Part shown: piece by piece, positions 1 through 11,700 of the stretch | Layout of the letters: every line of letters starts with the position of its first letter | Position numbering within the stretch: the stretch's first letter is position 1 | NCBI RefSeq assembly: GCF_964340395.1 | Contig: NC_135551.1 | Span: 9,514,379-9,531,878, forward strand | Origin: Glandiceps talaboti | Lineage: Eukaryota > Hemichordata > Enteropneusta > Spengelidae | DNA: 17,500 nucleotides | Direction of reading: 5' to 3' | Notes under the pieces: generated by a model | The model's database searches: none | Seen by the model: only the letters and a program-made list of their open reading frames with translations | What the model was told of the DNA's origin: nothing | Translations under genes and position numbers: made by a program

Positions 1-148
1 CCTTTGACGGCAAGACTACAAAACTAACGCAACATTGTAAGGACAGTGAGGACAATGAAGAACTTTCGTTCGCTGAAAAAGTGCCATTGTTTTGGGAAGC
101 GAACTGTCTGTTGGATTTCCTCCTGGGAGTAGCAAGCTGCAATGATAG
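1..148 (+). CDS. Gene 1 exon a (partial at left edge)
   Basis: Open from base 3 (frame TTT GAC GGC), encoding residues 1-48 of the visible part. It contains a leucine-rich helix around LFWEANCLLDFLLGVAS. It ends AG|gtaatt, leaving two bases of a split codon. The other two frames are stopped early. No acceptor is visible at the left edge, so the exon continues out of the window. Confidence 0.8.
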
Positions 149-244
149 GTAATTAATATTTTTAGTAAACATATTACAACAACAGGGAAATGTAGAATTC
201 ATCAGTTACTATAACATTATAAACAACAACATCTAAAAGACAGG

Positions 245-308
<64 letters not shown>

Positions 309-3300
309 CCGATATGGATCGAAATACCAAAGCTAAAGGAACGTATGCATACACGATTTACGTATTCCTCCTAAAATAAGGCCATCTCTATATTCTCACC
401 TCTTCAATCAATCAATCCGAAACATTTATATAGAGCTTAAATCCAGTAGTGTGCTGAACAAGGAACCAAGTAAGGTTGGCTTATCATGCCCTTGCTAAAA
501 CTGGTGAGTTTACTGTATTTGTCACGTTGGACTTATCAAACGATGGAGAATGACGAAGTACTGATAGACTGTTCCATATTAATAGCGGATCAAAATAGTA
601 AAAGAATATAAAATTCCGTATATAAAATACCAGTATTGCAAAATAAATTCCTCACATTCATAAATTTATGATTTTGTTTTCGTATATGTTAAAGTAAATG
701 GATTCGATGCTTAGAAGCAGATATACCACTGTTTGCTACATTTCTGAAGAGCACCTTATTATTTGGATTGGAGGACAAATTCATCAAATTAGCGATACCA
801 TTTCTAACAATCCTAATAGATCGGGCAGCGAAGGTAAGTTTTCTTCAGATTGACACGTTAAGTGTTACGTCAGGGATTATTACTCTTAGTTCTCGGTACC
901 TGCAATATTTGTTTGTCTCATGCTAGAGGGTCAAATAGAACGAGAGGGTCGACTTGTTTTCATGGGCACCTATATATATATATATCGTAATGCATGTGAA
1001 GTGTGGGGAGCAGAAGTTACGGTGACGACCACGAAATCAAATGTTCGTTATTTTTTACGATATGCCCAGGCAGTAATATTCTACTCCTGGTACTGAGAAT
1101 GTCTGAATAAGACAACGATTATTGCATGACACATTAGAATTACTTAAACATGCACTAATTAATTGTAACTGGCATGTTTTCAAAACTTATCTATTAGATC
1201 TAATACATGTGATATACCTCAATACTATACACCACACAGTATTAGATTATCGAATCATCTATGGGTAACCTTGTAAGTGCAGCTAAGTGATAATAAATAC
1301 TAATCGAATAGCATTGTAAACAATTATATTACGTTGTTTTTAACCACAAATAATCAATTCATAGTTACCCTGACAATTGTGGAAGGTTTATTTTATCGGC
1401 AACTGAAAATTAGGTATTACGATAACCACAGATAATCCCATCGTCCTCTGCATGCTCAGTCTGGATTGCAAGTTCCCTATTGAAATGTTCAAAATTATGA
1501 CTGGAGTCTATGACAGGAGAGTTACAGAAGGATTGTTTAAAATTAGTAAACTTCACCAAACCAGAGGACATTCATTAAAAGTTGAAAAGAAATGCTGTAC
1601 ACTTGAAGGTAGTAAGAACTTTTCGCTCAGAGAATCGTTAGTATATGGAATAACCTACCCGAGAGGGTAATCAGTGCTACGTCAGTGAACAATTTTAAGA
1701 ATCGCCTTGACATTTTCCTGTACTCTCAACCAATGAAATATAATATACAGGAAACATACTACATTAATTTGGACTGGACAAGCTACAACAACTAAACTAT
1801 ATCTGAGGGAGCTGAATATAGAGGTTCAGAGAGCCTGCGTTCAGAATCAACACTACAAATACTATAAACTATAAATATTCCATGGCAATCGTTTTGACAA
1901 AGTTTATAGCCTTTCTTACCTCTTGTTATCATGTATTTAATTAATTAGGATTACCATAGTAACTATTAATCCAACACTCAAATGGCTGAATATGTTCAAT
2001 TACTTTTTGGCGAATGTATCATTGAATACTTGATGAGAAAAAATAGTATATTGCACTTGTAACTAGTGTCCGTTTAGTCCCGACTACACAAAATACACTT
2101 GTTTATAAAACACCATGCCGAATATCGGCATCTCGTACGTGCATGTATTGGTAAAAGCGTGATGGTGTTCCTTATGTTTTCACTACTGTTGCACTACGTT
2201 GGTGAAGTAAAGCTTTCCAGTTTAGCTGCCATTGTTGTGCTGATTGTCGTGTCTACATTATCCACTTAAATATACCTAATGCTAGTGTTTATGTTTACAG
2301 CGTACTGTGTTACATAAACTTTATCTATCAAACTCAAAGGTAATGATGCGTGCAAGAGAGATTCGTCTAGGTAAGTGCCATGTAACTTTCGTTTGAATAA
2401 TCGGAACCTTTTCTGACGAATATGTTTGTATAGGAATAACCAGCTACAAGTCAGATTCGACGTTGCATGTAATAATACTATATTTGTGATGTCACAAGAT
2501 GGCGTCATGGCGATATAAATGACGTCACATTCTGACTTCACCTATGCAGTGCACGCGAATCCGTAGACCAATTGTAATCGGAGAAGTAGGATTGCGTAGG
2601 TTAAGGTACGCTGAACAATGATAGATGACATCACGTTCACTGAAGTCATGACATATATAATATATACAATGATGTTACATTTACAGATTACTTAAATTCG
2701 TGGAATGGTTAAAAGCAGGGGAGTATATATATTATATTGTTGTCATCTTAGCAATTTACGCCTACAGATTCTTGTAATGAGGATAATGACGACGAAATCC
2801 AACCAATAGAACCCCAGCAGGATGATCAGGATTCAAGACTGCAATTGGCTTTCCTTTTACTCTATTTCACAAACAAACTGCTGGATTTATGCGAGAAAAG
2901 AAGAGGATTTGACGGTTGTTGCCAATCAACAGTCATATTAGCAGCATTTTGTGCTCTAGATATGGCCAATACTCGTATCATCAACCATGCAATCATGGAA
3001 CATACATGTATTGATGCATTCCATACTCTTGAAGGCAACATCAGTACAAAATTACAAGGTAAATTATATGTATGTGTTTGGATTGTAGTTAATTCATGTC
3101 AATTCGTTTACACTTTGTTTATGTTGACATACTACAGTAGAAAAATCATATTCCATAGAAAGGGAAAATGTAGAAAGTAATATATTTCTATAAAATAAAT
3201 ATACCTTCTTTCTTTCAGACGTAAACCACCCAGTTGTCGCAGAAAATGTTGACATCTACACAGACTTAATACGTAGAGCACTCAACGAGATCTCCTTCAT

Positions 3301-3581
3301 TTACACCCTGGAAGAACAATGTACACCTCCATTTATACTTGTTGCGTTCCTCTCTCAACAATGTAACACTCACACTATGGTGAATGAGACAGTTGCCATG
3401 TGTAGAAGGGTTTTAACGTATTCCAAGTCTCCGTTTGATGATGTTGATGATCTTGATTGGAGTGATCCTGGCTTTGACGGTGTTAATGTGTTTATCAATA
3501 TTCTTGGTAATGTTATAAAGACCGTTAAAGAATACAGAGGATTTCCAATGGTACTCAAGGAGGTATGTTTGTTTTACTTTG

Positions 3582-3645
<64 letters not shown>

Positions 3646-5051
3646 CCACCACCAACAACAACAACGATGACGACGATGACGACAACAACAACAACAACAA
3701 CAACGACGACGACGACGACGACGACATACACCATTTCAAAAGAAACATTGCATCCGTGAAAACTAACATATACTAACGTTTGAAATTTTTATTACAGAGA
3801 TTATCTTTTCTTGTGGAAGTATATACTTAGTGTGTTGAATTTCTATAAATATATCTATGTATAAATATGGATTGTTTGTTTTCCAAAAATATCGTAGTAT
3901 ATATATGGTTGCTACCGATAAAACAAAGCTTCATGGTTCACTTCTCTTAGGTATTTGAAGAGCTGGGACATCTGAGAGAGAAGTGTCTGAAGAAACGTAT
4001 CATCTCACTGGTGGTAGAGAAAACGATAGACGGTCTAGACAACGATGACAAGACTGAAATGGTCTACTTTTGTTTGAAGGAATTGTTTGCTTGTGAAGAT
4101 TTAAGAGATGTCACTTCACATTCCAGTGATTGTCAAGGTGGCAAGGTACTAAAACTAACAGCCTCTCTTGGACTAAATGGTATTCCCGCATTAAATATGG
4201 TCAAGCATGAAATGAGGGCTCAAGATATCTTACAGTATCTTCAACTCATCAAAGAGGCTTCGAATGAGAGTGATTGGAAGATATTTCGTGATGATCTTGA
4301 GCTTGTTGACCTAGCCATAGCCAGAGATCAAAGACATGATGAAAACTTCATTCGCTTGCTTCTCAACCTGTACGATCTCGACTTGGGTTTGATGACATCC
4401 TGTGGCGTTCCAAGGAAAATCCTTCTAAATAAAGACTTCTACGATACGGCAGCTTTGTTTGCTCTCAGTCAGCATTTTTATGCTGAATTCGATGAAGTGG
4501 GAGACTGTTGCCTTTTGTTTGCCTTTGCTGGCATTGATAGAAGTGCAAGTGATAACGACTTAGAAGACCAGGCGTCTCTCATATCTCACTATGGGTGGAT
4601 TTTCAAAACCTTTTCCGATGAAGAGCTTACAAACCTCGTGAGTTTCATTGTTAACCATCAGATAGAGTTCGTCAAAAGAATAAGAGCGTATTTTGATAGT
4701 GATGCAAGCAGTGGTATGGTTAATCAGTGGGAGGATCTACTGTCGATGCTAACTACTTTATACTCCCGACTACTGACCTTTAACCTGCCCTTTCTGATTG
4801 ATGATCTTGTCATCGAATGCCTTAACATGTACCTGTGTCAAGTTGTCAGATTCTGTCCTGCCAAGAGATCTATATACCGAAAAGTCATAAATGTCATTCG
4901 AAGTGCCGTGAAATGGTGTACGGACCGTGCAATACCATCATCAAAAGTACTGAGTGGCATTATTGAGCCTATCCGTGCAGCAATCTCAGCAGGTCGTAGA
5001 ACACTGCAGAAATGGTTAGACGACGTCATTAAAGAATTGATAGACGCGTGA
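1..5051 (+). CDS. Gene 1: unrecognised large alpha-helical protein, 3' part, five coding exons
   Basis: The joined exons are 3-148, 695-833, 2752-3058, 3219-3562 and 3951-5051, total 2037 nt, giving 678 residues and a TGA stop with no internal stop. Every junction is GT-AG and phases match (2, 0, 1, 0). The start lies left of the window, so this is the C-terminal part of a longer protein. The sequence is rich in amphipathic leucine-containing helices throughout (for example LFATFLKSTLLFGLEDKF in exon 2 and LLLNLYDLDLGLMTS in exon 5). An acidic Asp/Glu/Gln linker occupies about residues 102-122. There is no signal peptide in view, no obvious membrane span, and no catalytic or zinc motif I can name. 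The composition suggests a HEAT/ARM-like helical solenoid, but that is inference and I do not recognise the family. The last exon encodes more than half of what is visible. I am sure it is coding but not what it does. Confidence 0.85.
244..308. repeat. (GTT)n microsatellite in gene 1 intron 1
   Basis: An almost perfect GTT trinucleotide tract of about 65 bp between exons a and b. Confidence 0.95.
404..462. repeat. Possible interspersed repeat (TCAATCAATC...ATTTATATAG type)
   Basis: Contains tcaatcaatc followed by atttatatagagctt. I remember the similar phrase ATTTATATAGCGCTT as widely dispersed in aquatic animal genomes. Family and ends are not determined, and this is recognition from memory only. 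Confidence 0.3.
695..833 (+). CDS. Gene 1 exon b
   Basis: The acceptor is ...tatgttaaag|T after a T-rich stretch. The single first base completes AG|T (Ser), matching the phase of exon a. It encodes residues 50-95 and ends AAG|gtaagt in phase 0. The acceptor choice is the weakest point. Three later AGs (ending at 714, 717 and 720) would all leave two bases and break the frame with exon a, so 694/695 was chosen on phase. Confidence 0.75.
1467..1795 (+). pseudogene. LINE reverse-transcriptase C-terminal fragment, frameshifted
   Basis: Two adjacent + frames give the typical tail of a non-LTR (CR1/L2/Jockey-like) ORF2. The first is EMFKIMTGVYD ... HQTRGHSLKVEKK ... KNFSLR, running to a stop at 1668-1670. 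The second, from about 1630, is IWNNLPERVISATSVNNFKN and continues to TAA at 1793-1795. A single net frameshift near 1625-1635 separates them. The fragment lies in gene 1 intron 2 in the same orientation as the gene and carries no upstream RT or endonuclease part, so it is a 5'-truncated, dead copy. The exact family is not determined. Confidence 0.8.
2301..2339 (+). CDS. Candidate 39-bp cassette microexon in gene 1 intron 2
   Basis: The sequence atgtttacag|CGT ... AAG|gtaatg encloses 13 codons (RTVLHKLYLSNSK) with no stop and phase 0 at both ends. It could therefore be inserted between exons b and c without changing the frame. The acceptor is good and the donor acceptable. A second donor at 2371 (CTAG|gtaagt) would break the phase. 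No RNA evidence is available; this could be chance. Confidence 0.3.
2520..2527. promoter_or_regulatory. CRE palindrome TGACGTCA in gene 1 intron 2
   Basis: A perfect CREB/ATF palindrome in a stretch that also holds caagatggcg (YY1-like) and several degraded relatives (gatgtcaca, gatgacatcac, gaagtcatgaca). The clustering may reflect a repeat element rather than a functional enhancer. Confidence 0.3.
2752..3058 (+). CDS. Gene 1 exon c
   Basis: The acceptor is tgtcatcttag|CAA in phase 0, matching the end of exon b. It encodes residues 96-197, first an acidic, low-complexity linker with repeated Asp, Glu and Gln, then helices (FLLLYFTNKLLDLCEKRRGF). It ends CAA G|gtaaat in phase 1. A later AG (2766-2767) would break the phase. 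Confidence 0.85.
3219..3562 (+). CDS. Gene 1 exon d
   Basis: A strong pyrimidine tract precedes the acceptor (ttctttctttcag|AC). G|AC gives Asp across the junction. It encodes residues 198-312 and ends AAG GAG|gtatgt in phase 0. The donor is followed 19 bp later by a long compound trinucleotide microsatellite. Reading past the donor would add a poly-His tract, which is intronic. Confidence 0.9.
3582..3726. repeat. Compound trinucleotide microsatellite (ATC)n-(CAC/CAA)n-(GAC)n
   Basis: About 64 bp of ATC repeats followed by CAC, CAA and mixed GAT/GAC/AAC units, ending in a pure GAC run. It lies in gene 1 intron 4 from 19 bp after the donor. The poly-His, poly-Ile and poly-Asp readings across it are artefacts of the repeat. 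Confidence 0.95.
3951..5051 (+). CDS. Gene 1 exon e (terminal, 367 codons with stop)
   Basis: The acceptor is cttctcttag|GTA in phase 0. The frame is open for 1101 bases to TGA at 5049-5051 and encodes residues 313-678. It is helical throughout, with no charged low-complexity stretch, and ends in a basic-then-acidic helix (RTLQKWLDDVIKELIDA). This long open frame anchors the gene model. Confidence 0.93.
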   Translation, partial: VFEELGHLREKCLKKRIISLVVEKTIDGLDNDDKTEMVYFCLKELFACEDLRDVTSHSSDCQGGKVLKLTASLGLNGIPALNMVKHEMRAQDILQYLQLIKEASNESDWKIFRDDLELVDLAIARDQRHDENFIRLLLNLYDLDLGLMTSCGVPRKILLNKDFYDTAALFALSQHFYAEFDEVGDCCLLFAFAGIDRSASDNDLEDQASLISHYGWIFKTFSDEELTNLVSFIVNHQIEFVKRIRAYFDSDASSGMVNQWEDLLSMLTTLYSRLLTFNLPFLIDDLVIECLNMYLCQVVRFCPAKRSIYRKVINVIRSAVKWCTDRAIPSSKVLSGIIEPIRAAISAGRRTLQKWLDDVIKELIDA

Positions 5052-5062
5052 CTCTAATCTTG

Positions 5063-5068
5063 AATAAA
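5063..5068 (+). terminator. AATAAA poly(A) signal of gene 1
   Basis: Canonical AATAAA 12 bases after the gene 1 stop codon. If used, cleavage would fall near 5080-5095 and give a very short 3' UTR, ending about where the foldback element begins. A second AATAAA lies at 5319-5324. Confidence 0.6.
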
Positions 5069-5091
5069 CAAGGGATTTAAACTACGCACAT

Positions 5092-5230
5092 TAAATTTTG
5101 TGCGCTACCTTGCACCCCTTTCATGTCAGTATGCCCCCCAAATGGTCCATCTGATTACAGGGCCGAAGCCTGACCAAATTGCCAAGGGGGGCAGAACTTT
5201 GTCTTGGTGCAATCATGCATTTAAAATTTA
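5092..5230. mobile_element. Foldback / MITE-like element, about 139 bp
   Basis: Imperfect inverted arms of about 50 bp share a common centre near 5161. Paired blocks are TAAATTTT (5092) with AAAATTTA (5223), TGCACC (5110) with GGTGCA (5206), and GCCCCCC (5133) with GGGGGGC (5186). The loop is about 40 bp. It starts 24 bp after the gene 1 AATAAA. No transposase and no clear target-site duplication were seen. Confidence 0.55.
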
Positions 5231-6394
5231 GAAGTGCTAGTTTACATAAATTTGCATGTAATTTACATAATATATATTTTAGCATACGTAATTAAATATC
5301 ATATGTGAGGTCAGAAAAAATAAAAAAAATGCTTGTCAACGGGTAACCTAACCCATCACATTGGGTAAGTAGGTCGATTTCATTTTTTCGCAATGCTTGA
5401 CAAGGATAAAACAAACCATATATAATGACAGCTAAATATTTCAGGTCGAGTTTAGATAGAACTTTCAGAAATTCAACTTATTCAGTCATCTTGATACTAT
5501 CTCATGCAATTTGTCTGCATAGCTACAGTTAGGAAATGTACACAATTTACGGTTAAACAAATGGTGTAGTTCCTTTCACCCTCTCTTCTGAACAAAAAAT
5601 GTTAAGCCCCGCCAATTGAAACTCAAGCATTATTTTAGCCACCCCTTCTCAGGCTTCTGTCACCTACACTACAGTGGAGATATAAAATCATATGGTACAA
5701 TGATGCATTGGAAGGAGACAACTCCAAAGGTGAAAAAAAAATGAAAATAAGACAGTGTAGGAGGCCGTTTAGAGGCATAAAATATCAAACCATAGACATA
5801 ATAAAATACCAGAATTTGAACAATTTTGCTATGTATTACACATTATCTCGAAGTGTATTTTGTTGTGGCAAAGCTGAGAGATATTATGCGGATGTGCACA
5901 TGGTAAATGACTTCTCCTGATGTTTAATTTCGTTCCAAAAAATCCCGAGTAAACAGCAAAACATTTCAAGACTTTCAGACTTTTGATGGCCCAATGGTCG
6001 TAAACATTTGTTCAATTCTTTTTAGTGCACATTGGATATTTAATCTCAAATCATGCTTGTATGCAACATCAGAGCCAAGTAAACCACTGTATAAGATATT
6101 ATATAATTTGGAATAGACTCAAATGTATATTGTTACATGTACTATTCAGAAAATATAAAGAAATATCCTTAATTTTGAAAAAAAAATGACCTCATGAGGA
6201 TATATTGCCCATCACCAGAAAAAACATATATGGGTAGAGTGAACACCTTTTTTCATTTTTTCTGTCCTAATGTCGTATCTTTCAAAGAAGTCGCCGAAAA
6301 TATGTCACATTCAAAGTAAAAAAAATGATGGTGCTTTCTCAAATAAGTAACACAACAAAATAATAATTTTCTTTACCCAACTCCCAAAACTGTT
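5231..6394. other. Intergenic, AT-rich, no gene seen
   Basis: Both strands are broken by stops and show no convincing exon. It holds an AATAAA (5319-5324), a short hairpin-like region around 5340-5375 and several A runs. A 70-codon open frame at 5708-5920 has no recognisable content. Confidence 0.6.
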
Positions 6395-6674
6395 ATGGCC
6401 TCGTTTATGTCGGAACCCAAGGTGGACTCAGTGAATTCTCCTTGTCATTATCATTATAATGGAAATTGAAGTTTGGATTTTGATGTCGAAGGTACAGCTC
6501 TGTTTACAAATTCAGGGCCATTCTTTCCATAGCAAATTGTCGCTTCAAAATGAATTGCGGAATAACGCTAGTGTCAGTATGCAATGGGATAATTATATCA
6601 AAGAACGTTTTAACCAAAGACAACGTCGAACACAATTATTGAAAGAAAAGATATCTGCCGTTTTATCAGCATGA
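6395..6674 (+). pseudogene. Disrupted small coding fragment, family unknown
   Basis: From ATG 6395 the frame reads MASFMSEPKVDSVNS... for 24 codons to TGA (6467-6469), then on in the same frame (SLDFDVEGTALFTNSG) to TAG at 6530-6532. The adjacent frame takes over near 6513 and runs to TGA at 6672-6674 with a charged amphipathic tail (QWDNYIKERFNQRQRRTQLL). Read together it looks like a protein of about 93 residues carrying one in-frame TGA and one frameshift, without room for normal introns. A processed pseudogene or a relic of a small gene fits. It could also be the 3' exon of an unseen gene, with an acceptor at ...aaattcag (6515), or pure chance. I do not recognise the family. Confidence 0.35.
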
Positions 6675-8690
<2,016 letters not shown>

Positions 8691-8705
8691 ATGGCTGATA
8701 ACAAC
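8691..8705 (+). CDS. Gene 2 exon 1, tentative start exon (MADNN)
   Basis: The ATG is in strong Kozak context (A at -3, G at +4: caagATGG), followed by four codons and a moderate donor AAC|gtaact in phase 0, which fits the phase-0 start of the 9821 exon. The alternative is a non-coding first exon ending at 8249 and initiation at ATG 9857, which also has a strong context (G at -3, G at +4). Confidence 0.4.
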
Positions 8706-11700
8706 GTAACTTTTTACATGTGAACTCCAGTGACATCTACCCTCTAGTGACATTACACAAAGCTACCGAAACTTTGATAAAAAGCAAACATGATAAAAAA
8801 GTGTATGCATTATTACCCTTCAGTGACGTTCACTTTCAAATTGTAACATGTCTAGTAATTACTTTACTTTGTCTGTATATAAATCCTTATAAGCAATATA
8901 ATTATTTAATAATTTTTTAATGAATCGACAACATAACAAAACAATTAAGGACTAGTTTGTGGTGTTGAAAAAATATATCGAGTCGTTTATACACAGGAAA
9001 TGGCATATAATTAGGGAAATCCCCATATATGACTACATTAAATCACATGGTTAAAGGTGAATACATTACAACATAGTCTTGTTTACTTGTAGCATTTGCT
9101 TTTGGGTGAAACAAATGCACGTATATTTCCCTTGTTCATAATTCAATGTACCAAACAGATTGTCAAATGTACACTTAGTACCACATCTTGAAGGTCAAGG
9201 TCATGGTCAACTGTTAATTCTTTGCACCTGATGATAGGGTCTCTAGATATTGTAGTTTTTGAGTTAAGTAGCGATATTTAATTTTAACCACAGACATGGC
9301 TGTTATTCAGTAAATAGTGATATGATCGAGAACCTAATGTAATGTTTTTGTATATATCTTCTTCTGTATTACCTGCAAAAAGTGATTCATAACAATGTGG
9401 CAGCATATAATACTAAAGAGTGGCCGGATTGTAACAATTGTGACCCTCAAAATCAAGGTCAAAGTTCAATGTTCCAGAAAGAATTGTTTGCCTGATAACA
9501 TGGGTGTAGACACTTGAATGGAGAGTATCTTTATTAAAGTATAGGAGTTAAACAATACATACTGGAATTATATATACAAATACGGAGACAAATCAGTCAA
9601 ATTTGAATATGGTGTAAAGCAAAGTGACGTACACATATCCCATCAGAATTAATTTCACTTTCACTTTTAAAGGAACACAAAGTGACATGTATATGACCCA
9701 CATAATATATCACTGATCAATGCTAGTTATGTTTAAAACAAAATTTGAAGTATTTGTGTTTGAGTGGTATCTACTTTCCAATGGACATTGATTTATCACT
9801 GGAATTCTGTTGGTTTTTAGAGCACAGCACCAAAAGACATTGAGGCTAGTGGTGAAATGGAGCGGTTTGTGGAATTATTTCACGATTATTTGCACGTGAC
9901 AAAGGAATCTCGCCCAAGTAAGTTTTTTTTTTACATTTCACTTCTATTTCTATCATGTCTATTTATAGCAGTTCATCCACAAATATTTTTTTCCCATTTT
10001 TATACGCATTTTCGCTCAAACCAGGTAACAGAGATCAGTTGTCATTGGAGTGGTAGACATGACAGTGAAGAGAATAATATTGGGTTTTAGATTTATTGAG
10101 TTTTTGAAATCGTTTGTTTTGGAAATAATGAATCGTTTGCTTGTTTTATTATGTGTATGTGTGTGTGTTTGTTTGTTTGTTTATTTATTTGTTTGTTTGT
10201 TTGTTTGTTTGTTTGTTATTTGTAGGTAGGTAGGTGTGTGTACGTACGTGTGTGTGTATGTATGTATGTATGTATGTATGTATGTATGTATGTATGTGAA
10301 CACAATAACGCATAAGCTCTAATGTAACTATCTTAATTATGTTTCACATCACCAATATCAATACTTTTCACCAATATGCGTTACTCTGAATGCAATCAAA
10401 AAAAAATAAAATGATAAGATCAAAGTACATTGCAACCTATTACTACAGTTCTAAGCGTTATGTAAAGATATGTCTGGGATCACATCTTCGTTTTATCAGT
10501 GGTGGAAAATTAAAAGTGGCTAAAAAGATATCATGAAGTATCAACTTTAAAATATTATCAACCTATTAAACATAAATTCGCCCATAGACACACATGGCGT
10601 GATCGACCACATCAGGACACACAAGTCTGGACGGATAACAGAAGCACGTGATAATTGCTTAGAGATTACACCCTGCTGTGTGAAGGGCTTATGAAGTGCA
10701 TATTTTAGAGAATGTGTATATGTGATGAGTAGAATAGATTTTCTGGCACCTTCAATATAATTTTCAATTGTCCACCTCTGATAAAACAACGTTCTGATCA
10801 CAGACATATCTCTTTTATACCCCGTTCAGATACAACTGACATCTTGCAACCTACCAAGTTTGCCTGTCACATGCTGTATATAGTTTTAGAAAAACATAAG
10901 ACACGCCACCTTGGTAGGTTTATACATCAGTTGTAACTATACACCGGTGATGCGTGTACGTGTCTGGACAAAGTAATACATACGGCTGATGTGATAACTG
11001 TTTGTCTTTCAGCTTCTGCAAGTTCAGCACCATCAGCCTGGAACGAGGTCGATATTCAGTGTGGCTACTACAAACTTTGCCAAAAGTTTGTTTTATCATT
11101 GGGTTTGCAAGGTAGGCTCTAACATATGGAGTTTGAATAGAGACAAGTTATTTATGTACGAACAGGTACTGAGCAGTTCGGAAGATGTAATATTTTTACT
11201 AACATGCAGCATATCACTCAGAACGGACCACCAATGGCATATCTATTCAACTGGCATATCTATTCAATGTATCTTTTTTCTTCTTTTTTTTGTCAAGTTT
11301 TCTACTTGTAGAAGTTTATTTTCTATTTTTTTAAGATTCCATCTTCAGTCAAGAGATAAAGAAAGACCAGTGTTTTTGTTATCACTGTCACTCTGACAGA
11401 AAAGACCACGTTGCATATAAAAGAGCTGGGTCGGTGTATGCTTTGCCCATTGGTTGGGTACGGTTCGGATTGAAGTAAGAATATTTTAGAAGCTAAAGTA
11501 CCTATATTTAAAATATATAATAAACCATGACAGAAATGTCATGTCAAAGTTATTTATATCTTCAGTACACTTTCACACAAACCCTTCCAGGAAATCCTAA
11601 TATTGGCCGAACAGATTAAAGTGCAATAGGGCATCATCACAATTCCAAAGTTGGAAAAGACAGCAAGGCTATCTTATCACCAAAATCATAACTAAGTACC

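Noticed and set aside
2162-2269. 35-residue hydrophobic open frame starting MVFLMFSLLLHYVGE
   Set aside because: Short, inside an intron, no family resemblance; expected by chance in AT-rich DNA.
3377-3776. Open frames with poly-His, poly-Ile, poly-Met and poly-Ser tracts on both strands
   Set aside because: They are produced by the intronic compound trinucleotide repeat. Only the part up to 3562 on the + strand is exon.
9857-10090. 77-codon frame starting at the gene 2 internal ATG and running unspliced
   Set aside because: Past 9917 it reads through a strong GTAAGT donor into low-complexity intron; the spliced reading gives the conserved motifs.
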